Positions 39,497 through 49,029 of a stretch of 64,000 bases of DNA are shown in pieces; the first letter of the stretch is position 1, and the number at the start of each line of letters is the position of its first letter. The position numbers were made by a program, and so were the translations under genes. The notes under the pieces were generated by a model. That model searched no databases, was not told the origin of the DNA, and saw only the letters and a program-made list of their open reading frames with translations. Source of the DNA: Candidozyma auris (Eukaryota; Ascomycota; Pichiomycetes; Serinales; Metschnikowiaceae); NCBI RefSeq assembly GCF_003013715.1, contig NC_072815.1:868001-932000 (forward strand), read 5' to 3'.

Positions 39497-40619
39497 ATTG
39501 GTACAAAGTTGTAAAAGAGTGCTATGCTATTGAAGTGGGCTTTTATCAGTTAATGACAGCAGAGAAAAAAGAGCTTTACAAATTACTCTTACTGCCACAA
39601 TCGCTGCACTTTCTGGTTTCATCTTCGTTGGACTTTCCTTTGCAGCCACATATTAAGAGGAGAGATGGAAATTGGGGGATCTTTGTAGTTGCCATTCCAA
39701 AAATCTTTCCAAAAAGAAAGCCACATAATTTTTTTCCTGGAATCTCCTCTCCAGGTGGATCTATGCGAGATAAGAAATTATCAGAAGTTGAGAGTAGAAG
39801 TCCTTTGGACAAAGACCTGAAAACTGGAGCCTATTTCTTGAAGGTTGTAGACTTTATCCTTCAATTTCGGATTGCCATTAGTTCCAGAATAAATTTTAAC
39901 TTAAAGTGAGCTGATATGGAACGCTGCTACCAATTACGTTTTCATCTGGTGTGTTATTGATAGAGTACAAGCTATAGAATAGCTTATATTCTTTCAACAA
40001 AACACTCGGTGAATGTTCTCGAAGAAACGCACTGGTGCGGCAGGATTCAATAAGAGATAGAAGCAGAGGCAGAATTGTAATTCAGAAGCATTTTTCGATT
40101 TTTGGTGGCTCGTTGAAGTTTTCATCACCCCACTGACATTCGACATATCACCAACATTTAACAAATCTATACTCGAAATGCGAAGTAACTAGGGCCGTGC
40201 AACCACAGTCAAATTTGCAGAAATGATTCATGATTTCTCGGTTCTCCACATTCAAAGCGGAAAAGCCATTAAGAAAACCCTCTTAGCAAACACTTTACTT
40301 TCAAGAAAAAATGTGCCTAGTTAGCCTAGCCGCCTTCTTTGGCCTTTTCGCAGCCATCATTTACAGACGCAGAGCTGCCCCTGCCCCTCAATAACACACG
40401 CTACGTAGACGAAACAAATGACATAAATACAAAAGGCCCATGCCACCTTGGGCTCCAGCTTTTAGCTCTACTTATTTCCTTTTTTTTTTCTTCATTTCCT
40501 TTTTTTCCTTCCTTTCTTTTTATTCTTCACTTCCTCTCGTATGAGGCTGGCACGACCGCGACTTTTTCACCCATCATCAATTCGAACTCCACTTCCACTC
40601 CAGCTTCCAACCTCCAACC
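39497..40619. other. divergent region arrestin-MRP17
   Basis: A 1.1-kb gap. Recurrent elements lie at 39639-39648 (143 bp upstream of the arrestin-like gene) and 40345-40357 (263 bp upstream of MRP17). The plus-strand frame 39535-39909 lacks a family match and sits in the promoter. T-rich runs occur near 40470-40520. Confidence 0.5.
40345..40357 (+). promoter_or_regulatory. recurrent TTTTCGCAGCCAT element
   Basis: Perfect copy on the MRP17 strand, 263 bp upstream of its ATG. Confidence 0.5.
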
Positions 40620-40982
40620 ATGCTTTACGAGTTGTTTGCTATTGCTCGTATCAATGACCCCCTCCACGTGAACAAGGAGGCGGCCAAGATCGCCCACACG
40701 GTGGGAAAACTTATTCTCAATAACAGAGGTGTCATTCGTAGCATAACGAGTTTGGGGCCTAAACCTCTTCCCAAGGTGATTTCCAAGGATCAGGAAAGAC
40801 ACTTCCAGGGATACCAGTTTGTGATCAGCTTTGACTCATCGGCGGCCGTGCAGTCGGAGCTTGCAAGAACGATGAGGAGGGATCCTAGAATCTTGAGGAC
40901 TTCCATCATCAAGAACGACTTGGCCAGAAAGTTGAATGTGGGCACATCTTTCGAGCGGGCTTTCCTGAAAGTTGTGTACTGA
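40620..40982 (+). CDS. MRP17: mitochondrial ribosomal protein bS6m
   Basis: Small-subunit mitochondrial ribosomal protein of the bacterial S6 family. 120 residues (yeast Mrp17 131). The N-terminus MLYELFAIAR begins the first S6 strand; the GVIRSITSLGPKPLPK and YQFVISFDSS strands and the RRDPRILRTSIIK segment complete the S6 fold. There is no cleavable presequence, as is usual for this protein. Confidence 0.95.
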   Translation: MLYELFAIARINDPLHVNKEAAKIAHTVGKLILNNRGVIRSITSLGPKPLPKVISKDQERHFQGYQFVISFDSSAAVQSELARTMRRDPRILRTSIIKNDLARKLNVGTSFERAFLKVVY

Positions 40983-41151
40983 GGCTACGACGAGGAATTC
41001 CTTACATAGACTTGTAAATATATGGGACGGATAATGCATTTGACATGTAGTAGGCCTATTAAGCGGAAGCGGCGCCAGGCCCAAGGCAGCGGCTCCGGAA
41101 AATGCTGAATACCTATGCAACGAAGGAATGAAAAAAGATTAGAAATGGGGA

Positions 41152-42498
41152 TTAGCGTAACAGCAGCATCTTCTTTGGCAAAGTTACAGGGGGTGCTAGG
41201 TCGTTGAGCGACGTGTTGGATGTGGCCTGGCTGATGTGGGTGCCAGACTCTTGCTCGTCGAAAATCAGCAGATTGGTGCTCTTGTCTGTGTCTGCGTCCT
41301 GTTGGTCTTCCATCACAAGCTGGGAGCGAGACAGGCTGTTGGAGCTTTCTCTGAGAGCGGTCAATTCGACATCGTTGTAGAAACCAAGCGACTCTTCTGC
41401 ATCGTGAGGCAACCCGACGTACAGAGCAAGCGGATCGTTCTTCTTCACGTCGAAGAGCTCAATCGATGTGTAGGACCATCTGCAGAACTTGGTGTAGTCA
41501 ATAGCAGGCAAGCTGGTGTACTTGACGTAGGCAAACATCGCCACGGACATCACGGCGCCCATGATCAAATCAATGAAGTAGTGGTGCGTGAGGTACATGG
41601 TGGACCACCACAACACCGAGGCGTAGCCCCACCAAACGTACTTGTACTTTGGGAAAAGCCACGAGAGGAACAACACGTCCATGACGGCTGAACCAGAGTG
41701 CAACGAGGGGATAGCGCCAAAGACGAGGGGAGAGTTTTCAAACGTGGTGGTGTACATGTCCAAGTGGAACAACTGATCGATTCTGCCCAAGCCACCGGGA
41801 GAACCGTCCATGGCATAGTTTGCAGGCTCCAACCCGTGCAAGTTCTTGTACCAAGGAGGAGCCGCAGGGAAGGAGAGCTGGAATAACACGCCAAAGAGGT
41901 TCATGTAGCCAAAGGCAAAGCCAAAGGACCTGAGGGACGTTGGAGGAGCGAAAAGGAACACAAACAACGCCACGAAAAACGGCGAAGCGAAGTGGATGAT
42001 GCCGTAGGGCAACCACGCCAACACGTCCAAGATCGGATGGTTGATCTCGGCCAACACGTTCGACAAGTTGTCTCCATAAAGGATGGTCTCCATGGCCGGA
42101 AGAAACTTAACCGAGATAGCCGGCTTCCATTCGTAGGGGATCTTCGAGGCACTAAAGAACAACGCCAACCACGCCAAGATAGGTAACGCGTACACGAAGA
42201 ACTGCTGGGTCAACGGAACCAGCACGGCCGTGATAAGAAGCAAGAGAATCGGCGTTTTGATGAGAAACGATGCTGGAAATATAAGGTACACAAACAAGAA
42301 AATCGCCGACAAAAACGTGTAGTTGACCACGTCGTACCACGCCCAAGGCCGCAGTCTGAGCTTATTCACTGTCTGCTTGACATCCGTGGAGAACTCGAGG
42401 TCAGGCAAGGAGTTGCCTGGGACTTGTTCCAGAAGGAAGTAGTGATCGAAAAGACGAACCGCTTTTTGGAACGGCCGCGAGTGGAGAATGGCAGACAT
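41152..42498 (-). CDS. AUR1: inositol phosphorylceramide synthase catalytic subunit
   Basis: Transfers phosphoinositol from phosphatidylinositol to (phyto)ceramide in the Golgi; it is the target of the antifungal aureobasidin A. 448 residues with multiple membrane spans. The lipid-phosphatase-like catalytic motifs are intact: IPSLHSGS with H267, and THHYFID with H306 and D310. The PYGIIHFASPF segment contains the His-Phe pair at which S. cerevisiae mutations give drug resistance; both are wild type here. The C-terminal tail (about 330-448) is cytosolic, polar and variable. A CACGTG box (42664-42669) lies 166 bp upstream. Confidence 0.97.
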   Translation of the reverse strand: MSAILHSRPFQKAVRLFDHYFLLEQVPGNSLPDLEFSTDVKQTVNKLRLRPWAWYDVVNYTFLSAIFLFVYLIFPASFLIKTPILLLLITAVLVPLTQQFFVYALPILAWLALFFSASKIPYEWKPAISVKFLPAMETILYGDNLSNVLAEINHPILDVLAWLPYGIIHFASPFFVALFVFLFAPPTSLRSFGFAFGYMNLFGVLFQLSFPAAPPWYKNLHGLEPANYAMDGSPGGLGRIDQLFHLDMYTTTFENSPLVFGAIPSLHSGSAVMDVLFLSWLFPKYKYVWWGYASVLWWSTMYLTHHYFIDLIMGAVMSVAMFAYVKYTSLPAIDYTKFCRWSYTSIELFDVKKNDPLALYVGLPHDAEESLGFYNDVELTALRESSNSLSRSQLVMEDQQDADTDKSTNLLIFDEQESGTHISQATSNTSLNDLAPPVTLPKKMLLLR

Positions 42499-43680
42499 TC
42501 AGTGGAGGGAAGGGTTGAGATGCTAGTTTAGATTGGGATAATCTGGGGTATTTTTTTTGGGGAAGGTTGTTTGGGGATGGTGGTTGTTTTTTTTTGTATG
42601 CTTGAGAATAGGAGAAGGGAGTAGGCTGTTTTACAGTTGATGAGGGCGAGCGTGGTGGTGAAGCACGTGACTCTGATCACGCGACACATACAAAACGAGA
42701 GGTTTTTTCTGTGCGTTTTTCTTTTTCTTGGGGTCAGCCCGCGGGAAAAATTGCTTTTTGTGAGACGCTTGCGAGTTGCTGGTTTTGCAGCCATTTCTAG
42801 GGTCTAAGCCAAACCAGCTTTGTACTATGAAAATGTGAATTTTGTGGCTGATTTTGTCGGAAATTGAAGTGGTTGGCTAGGATATACGCCGTTTCGGGAA
42901 GTATCTCCGCCCGTACTCCTTCAAGTCTCCCTTGCGTAGCAACCGTGGCATAAATTGCTTGCTGAGAGGAAAAAAAAAATGAAGTAGAAGAATTGCGGGT
43001 GCCTTGTGTCAAGAGAAAAGTGTTATTTCTTGGTGAGTTTTTCTTAGTATTGTATTTTTTGTAAATAATTCTGAGACAATTGCTGCACTTCGGCAATCAC
43101 AGACTCAAGAGTTGAAAAAAGTAAAAGAGAGTGATTCTGGGCACAAAATTGGTTAAAAGCTTATTCGGCTTTCTTGTAGCTTATAGATTGCAGCTTGCTT
43201 GCTAGTTCGGGGATCTGAAAACTTCCAGAGCAATAGAACCAGTATGTGTAGCTTCGAGGCTTATATAGATTTTTCGACATGTAATTGAAAAGGAGGCCCA
43301 ATCAGATCATGAAAAGTCATACTCTAGTTTGCATTGATTATTCTAAAACTTATGGACGGAACTAGATAGGTTGAACCCTTCTTTTGTTCTGATCGTGGAT
43401 ATCTCAATACATCACAGGAGCAGTGTCTCACAATCTGCAAACCTTCTTTTTATGGTAGCATGAAGTAGTTCAAGAAAATGTAAGCAACCTTTCTTGAGGG
43501 TCATTTGTCTTAGACATCACTCACATACTCAAACTTGGCGTAGCAGTATTTATGGCCCCATAAATGTGCATGCTGCCTACTCCCCTACACTAGAATTCAT
43601 CTTCAATTGTCCATGAGTATATGTCAGTAAAATCCAGACATTGAGTGTTTTCCACCGGAGGATCGCAATTGGCGGGCTGC
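42499..43680. other. intergenic region upstream of AUR1
   Basis: A 1.18-kb region. It contains a CACGTG box (42664-42669) and a recurrent element (TTTTGCAGCCAT, 42783-42794; opposite strand to AUR1, about 285 bp upstream). The rest, 42800-43680, shows no gene. Confidence 0.5.
42783..42794 (+). promoter_or_regulatory. recurrent TTTTGCAGCCAT element
   Basis: Variant of the element without the C between the T run and GCAGCC, 285 bp upstream of AUR1 on the opposite strand. Confidence 0.5.
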
Positions 43681-44595
43681 TCAGGCCTCGTAGATGTTGG
43701 TTTGCACCTTGATTTCCCCCGAAGGCGTCATTTTCTGTGCTGCCAGCCACTTGGCCCCCTTGTCTAGAGTCACAAACGACGCCACGTGTCCAGGCTCCAC
43801 ACACAACATCTTCAAGTAGCCGTCCTTGGGCAAAAAGTCGGCCATGCCCTCGCTCTTCTTGACCCAGGGGTTCCACACCACGGCATCGGGCAAGTTGTGT
43901 CTCTCCAACGTCAACAACACGTTGCCACGGTCGACCAACTGGATCACCTTGTGCAAATCGACATTCTCGTAGATTCTGTCGAACTCCTCCTGGAAACTGA
44001 GCATGGGCAGCTTCTCCACGTAGTGCTCGCCCAACAACTGGTCAAAGCACTTGGAGTCCATCAAGTTGGTGGCCAACGTGTCGGTGACGTCGTCCACTTT
44101 GTAGTACGTGTGGAACAACCAGTTGAAGTCAAATGGCTGCGATCCGGTGTTTTCCACGTCTATGCTGGTGGTCAAGCTGTCTTCGGCCAACGAGACGGTC
44201 AAAATCAACGTGAAGTCGTTTTTGCCCTCGTCCCAGAGCTTGTACAATTCCTTATCGACGTTCTCTGGGCCCAAGCCAAACTGCACCGCCACAGGCTCCT
44301 CAGAAACTTGACCCAAAAACTCCCAATGCGAGTTTCTCGCAAAGCCGTGCTGGGGCAACTTGAAAGTCGGGTGGTTTTCGTTCTTCTGCTTGCCGAACAC
44401 GGGGAAAACAAGGGGAATTCCGCCTCTCACGGGACGCAGCCCGTCCAACTTTGCTCCTTCTGAGAGCCAGAGTTGCTCCTGACCATTTTTCTTCCACGAG
44501 ATGACCGTGGCGCCGTATTTGAGGATAGTGGCCGTGGTGTTTGGGTTTTTGGGGTGGGTGATCACCACTTTATCGTCGAGATCTTGTACAGCCAT
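43681..44595 (-). CDS. glucose-6-phosphate 1-epimerase (YMR099C family)
   Basis: Galactose-mutarotase-like enzyme that interconverts the alpha and beta anomers of hexose 6-phosphates. 304 residues forming a beta-supersandwich. Catalytic residues: H83 in the LPQHGFAR motif, H162 in FNWLFHTYY, and a Glu in the late CVEPGHV motif. R57 (RPVRGGIP) fits the phosphate-binding set. The length matches S. cerevisiae Ymr099c (297 residues). Confidence 0.95.
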   Translation of the reverse strand: MAVQDLDDKVVITHPKNPNTTATILKYGATVISWKKNGQEQLWLSEGAKLDGLRPVRGGIPLVFPVFGKQKNENHPTFKLPQHGFARNSHWEFLGQVSEEPVAVQFGLGPENVDKELYKLWDEGKNDFTLILTVSLAEDSLTTSIDVENTGSQPFDFNWLFHTYYKVDDVTDTLATNLMDSKCFDQLLGEHYVEKLPMLSFQEEFDRIYENVDLHKVIQLVDRGNVLLTLERHNLPDAVVWNPWVKKSEGMADFLPKDGYLKMLCVEPGHVASFVTLDKGAKWLAAQKMTPSGEIKVQTNIYEA

Positions 44596-45198
44596 GGCAA
44601 TTGAGTAAGGGTGGTTGAAAAGTGTTGATAGTGCCGAAACTCAATTAGTAGCAGGTCTGTGGTGCACGGGTGCACGGGTGCACCCCCCCCCCCCAAGTGC
44701 ATGCCACCCAAAACTGAAAGAAACAGCAAACGTAGCAGTAGTTGATGTTCGATTAAAGAAAGGCTATTTCAGGTTAGATTTGCGAGAATTCCATGGAAAA
44801 TGAGCGAAAACAAGGACAATTGTAAGTTAATATATAGTGCAGCTGGTGCAAAAGAGGTGCAAGTGAAACGTCTCCTTCAAAGAAGATAAAAGAAAAATTC
44901 TAAATAAAGTTTTTGGCGGTCGATGGCCAAGGGGGCTCGAAGTAGGCCAGACGGTTGTCTGCAAGGAATCAATTAGGCAATTGTTGGATCTTATCAATTT
45001 ATTATGTGATGGCTGCGAAAAACCCATGTAAAAAGAAGTGGAAATGAAAAAAGGCACCGCCAAGAGCCATTGAGCAGGAAAAGGGTCTGCATTAACCAGT
45101 GTATGCGAAATCTATAACGTTCTTTGTCATCGCCTCCATTTCTAAACTGGCCTGCCAGTAAAAAAAAAGACATTAACCGTCAGTAGTCTCAAAAACGT
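44596..45198. other. intergenic region with C13 tract
   Basis: A 603-bp gap. Three GTGCACGG-like repeats lead into 13 consecutive C (44682-44694), about 90 bp upstream of the epimerase ATG. A recurrent element (ATGGCTGCGAAAAA, 45009-45022) lies 415 bp upstream of the same gene. No gene is seen. Confidence 0.55.
45009..45022 (-). promoter_or_regulatory. recurrent TTTTTCGCAGCCAT element
   Basis: Perfect copy on the epimerase strand, 415 bp upstream of its ATG. Confidence 0.45.
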
Positions 45199-46599
45199 TC
45201 AAGAAAACCTGCTCTTGAATCTCTGGAACTTGCTGAGAGACCGCTGGCTCACATCCGAGCTCATGCTGTTGAGCGAGGTCCGGCTCGGGGAGCGGGAGAG
45301 GCTCTTTTGCGACGACAGAATTGTGGGGCGATCGTACAAGGAAAAAGGCTGTGGAATGGTGAAATTTCTACCTTGAGGTTTCTGAGGGTGCAGAGAGTTC
45401 GAAGCTGGCGGTTTCGAAGGTGGAGCCATAGGTTTCTGAAACGAAGAATGCGACGATTTGTGCTGAAGCATGGGTGGTATCAGGGAGTCAGATTGTCTGA
45501 GGTTGGGAATCAGCGATTTGCTCTGGAGCCGTGGAACCGAGGGTTTTTTGTGAAGTGTCAGTGGAGCTGAAGACTGTTTGAGATTCGAAGCCGACGGTTT
45601 TTTGTGAAGGCTCGACGAAGAAGGCCTGCTTTGTAGATTTGATGAAGAAGGCCTGCTTTGTAGGTTTGATGAAGAAGGCCTGCTCTGTAGATTTGATGAA
45701 GAGGGCCTCTTCTGTAAGCTTGGAACCGACGGTTTCTTGTGCAAAGGTCTCGGGCCGGTCACGCCAGCCATTTGCAACGACGTCTGGCGCTGTTTTGGAA
45801 GCGGTTTGGCAAACACTTCTGAATTGTCCACATCTTCCACATCCATACGAGTGTCTTTGGGCTGCTCGTGGAGCAACGAGTTCAAATTCATGTGTCCTTT
45901 TGACGGCGAAATACGAGAAAACCGAGAGGGACTCTCCTTCTGGGCTGTGCGTTCTGGAGAACTGAGTTCTGTTGGTCTGAGTTCTGGAGAGCCTGAAAAA
46001 GGCCCTCGACTGGACTCGTTTGAGGGGATATCACTGGGGGGCGCCAACAGAGGCATGTTGTGGCCAAGAACAACAGACTCAGGGCCGGTCTCGTCAATTC
46101 TTTCACCTTTCCTTCTCAATGGCGACTCGTTCTCCTTCTCCAAGTCTCCAAATACCTCTTCGGGCCCATTGAGGGTTCTTCGCTTCTTTGTAGCGCTTGA
46201 AACGGCGGCGGCCGCCTCTTTCGCCGGCGACGTCCTCTGAATCTGCCTCGACGCAGCGTAGTGACACGAGATCAGCTCCATCTTCTGAAACATCGGTTTG
46301 TGCACATTCAGGTACCGTTTGGCCCTGGCTCTGTGTTTGTGGACCGGCAGCGGGTCCAAGTGGCCCAGGATCTGCTGGGCCCGCATATCTAGCTCGCGGA
46401 GCACGGTGCTGCTGAAAGTTTGCGAGTAGCCCTTGTTTTGCATGTTTTTCGAGATGGAGGCCTGAGGAGGTGAAAAGTCAGTATTGGGAAGGGAAAAATC
46501 GCTCATGCTTGGGTACCGCACGGGCAGCCGCGGGCTGGAGGGCAGCCGAGGCAGCGAGAGGTGGAGGGCCCTGATTTTTTTGATGGGGGTGTTGAGCAT
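45199..46599 (-). CDS. Ser/Pro-rich basic protein with internal 9-residue repeats
   Basis: 466 residues from the first ATG (46599); a second ATG at 46506 would give 435. Residues about 55-125 look folded and conserved in style (LRELDMRAQQILGHLDPLP, then KMELISCHYAASRQ). The remainder is disordered, with many SP/TP sites and Lys/Arg runs, which suggests a cell-cycle or chromatin/cytoskeleton protein regulated by phosphorylation. A run of SNLQSRPSS units (four copies) is followed by related LHKKPS units. I do not recognise the family; a CDK-regulated nuclear protein is a guess from composition. Confidence 0.8.
   Translation of the reverse strand: MLNTPIKKIRALHLSLPRLPSSPRLPVRYPSMSDFSLPNTDFSPPQASISKNMQNKGYSQTFSSTVLRELDMRAQQILGHLDPLPVHKHRARAKRYLNVHKPMFQKMELISCHYAASRQIQRTSPAKEAAAAVSSATKKRRTLNGPEEVFGDLEKENESPLRRKGERIDETGPESVVLGHNMPLLAPPSDIPSNESSRGPFSGSPELRPTELSSPERTAQKESPSRFSRISPSKGHMNLNSLLHEQPKDTRMDVEDVDNSEVFAKPLPKQRQTSLQMAGVTGPRPLHKKPSVPSLQKRPSSSNLQSRPSSSNLQSRPSSSNLQSRPSSSSLHKKPSASNLKQSSAPLTLHKKPSVPRLQSKSLIPNLRQSDSLIPPMLQHKSSHSSFQKPMAPPSKPPASNSLHPQKPQGRNFTIPQPFSLYDRPTILSSQKSLSRSPSRTSLNSMSSDVSQRSLSKFQRFKSRFS
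45617..45720 (-). repeat. in-frame 27-bp coding minisatellite
   Basis: Four units with period 27 (GAAGARGGCC at 45617, 45644, 45671 and 45698), encoding the nine-residue repeat of the Ser/Pro-rich protein. The middle units are almost identical, so copy number is likely variable between strains. Confidence 0.9.
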
Positions 46600-48956
46600 G
46601 GGGAGAAAGAAGGGAGGTGGTTGACGAATTGAAGGAGGAGGGAAGGATGTGTTGATGGTTTGCCGAAATAGGAAGGTGGGTAGATGCGCGATGGAGGTTT
46701 TGGGGGAATTTGGGGTGATTTGGGGGTATTTGGGGGAGTTTGGGGGGATTCGGGGAGGATGAACGTGGAGGCAGAGACTTGGGGGAGCTGGAATATGATT
46801 GAGGGTGTTTGGAGGAATTGGGTAGAATTTTGTGGATTTTGGTGGAGATGGAGGTGAAGCCTATAGCAGGTGCGAAATGGCTGCAAATTGAAATGAGAAC
46901 AATGTTGGCAATTGTGCGAGGGCGGAAGAGAAAAAGGGAGGCTTCAGAGAAGAGAAAAAAGGGTGTTCAAGAGAGCCACGTTTTTTTTGAGTAAACGGGT
47001 TCACAAAATACGACTTGTGTATATATTGTGGTAAGATTCGGAAGGTGAGAGCGTTTTAGATTGTTGATGGTTGAAGATTGAGAGCATTCATTCGAGACGG
47101 TTTAGGTAAGCGTTTTGAGTGGGGAGGATCTTGAAGCTCTGTGGATTGAGAGCCGTGGGTCACTGAGCGGCTTATTCACTTCGACTTGTACTTTTGAAAT
47201 CCACCATATTCAAAAAAAGAAAAAAGAAAAGAAACCAGGATTAGGAAAGAAAGGAGCGGGAAACTCACAAGAACGAGACCTATGAATTTCAGTCAAAGGA
47301 GTCCCTCAACAACCTCTCAGCTCATACTTCCTATCTAGTTTAGCTAACCAGGACAAAAACTAAGACAAATATAACAAGAAGATAAAATAATTATCCAGGC
47401 ATCGTTTCTGGATATTTTTTTATGGCAGTGCCACAAAACTGCACCGTAAACTGATAATCGGCAGGTTTCACTGAGACAACTACTTTCAATCAGGACTCAA
47501 TATTCGGTGTCGTTGACTTCACTGATATTTCAAGAAATTCCCGAGGAAATAAACTAAGCATCATAAGCTCTAGGCTGCACACTGCACCATGTATTTTCAT
47601 TTGGTGATAGCAAAGTGGGTCTACGAGGAAAGCATCAACTTGCCTCCTCATTTGCCCAAAGTAACAAAGTATGCTATGTTTTATCATCAGCACTTTTCAA
47701 CGCTTCTAACAGGTATGTAAAAGAAGATGCTACAAAAAAGCAGTTAGAATTCCCAGAAAGTTCCATACCAAACAAATAGTGGCCCAAATGAATTTATTTT
47801 TGACATTTATTGGAAATCTCTTAACTTCTTTGAGAGCTGCGGCACAATAGTCGATTTGATCTGGAGCAGATGTTGGTTAACTTTTACTTATTTTTGACTT
47901 CAAATACCATTTCATATGTGGAGTATGTGGAATGGTCAAAAGAACAGATTCTGGTTTTGCATTGTAAACAGCTCTCCCAGACTTCAATGGTATTTATGTC
48001 TATCACGATGGGAGTCGGCAAATCTGATTTGAGTCAGGGATTTCGAAGACTCAGATAGTATCTCGTGAGAAAGAAACGGTAAAGGAACCATCAAGTGACT
48101 TCAAAATCTACTTTTCTCCAATTTTTTTTTAGACCCCACCTTGTATTTTGTGGTAAACACTGGCTTCCCACAGGAACATTCATGACCGACACAAAAGTGT
48201 TCAAATAAAATTCACTCTTTTTTTGCTTTGTTTCTTTTATTCATAGACGGATATCTGATAAAAAGAAATCCAAGAAGTTGAAAACTACAGCAATCAGAAG
48301 GCAACTCGGGAAACTTTCCATCAAGTGACAGTTCTAATCTCGTAGAAGTAATACAGACAGAGATAAATGTTTAAGAGGTGAGAAATTTCAGTTGTTAGAG
48401 GGAAACTTGGGAATTAGTAGTGCCTGCTTAAAGTATGTTTCTTCAACACGAGTCAGCAGAAACTGATCGCATTATTCTCTTCCTTCAAAGAGTATTAAAC
48501 AGACTCTGCCAGGTGCTGATGGTCTTTGAAAAGCGAAGAGTGAGTTAAATTACTTTAAGTAAAAAACGACTTTTTGATTTTCGTGCAAAGTTTGCGCATT
48601 TGAAGGAAGTCGTCTGGGTTAGTTATAAGAGACGATCGATTGACAAGTGAAGCTTTGAACTGTTCCAGGCAGGGGCAGGAGATACGGATTTCTCCTATAT
48701 CAGGCTATCATGTGTTGTAAATGCTAAAATAGACCTATTTGGGTGGTTTAGAGGACCAAAAGTAGGATGTGAGAGTTTGTGACTTTTGAATTTCCAGAAA
48801 AAGACTTTTGAAGGCTTTCAGGTGCTTTAAAAGCTCTTTAAAGACAAAATATGAGTTAAACTAATCAAAAGAGTAAAATTGGCAAAAAGCTCCAAAATGT
48901 GATATACATCTCCTGCACAATATACTTAACCAGGCCCACTTTCACTTTCAAGAGCA

Positions 48957-49029
48957 GCCTGCGTGGCGTAATGGTTAGCCCATTTGACTTCTAATCAAAA
49001 GATTCCGGGTTCGAGTCCCGGCGTGGGTT
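48957..49029 (+). tRNA. tRNA-Arg (anticodon UCU)
   Basis: A 73-nt cloverleaf without intron. Acceptor pairs 1-7/66-72 include several G-U pairs. The anticodon stem (five A-U/G-C pairs) carries loop CUUCUAA with UCU at 48990-48992, and the T arm is a perfect CCGGG-UUCGAGU-CCCGG. The D arm is weak, with a C-C mismatch at 11-24. A T5 Pol III terminator follows at 49031. It reads AGA codons. Confidence 0.92.
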
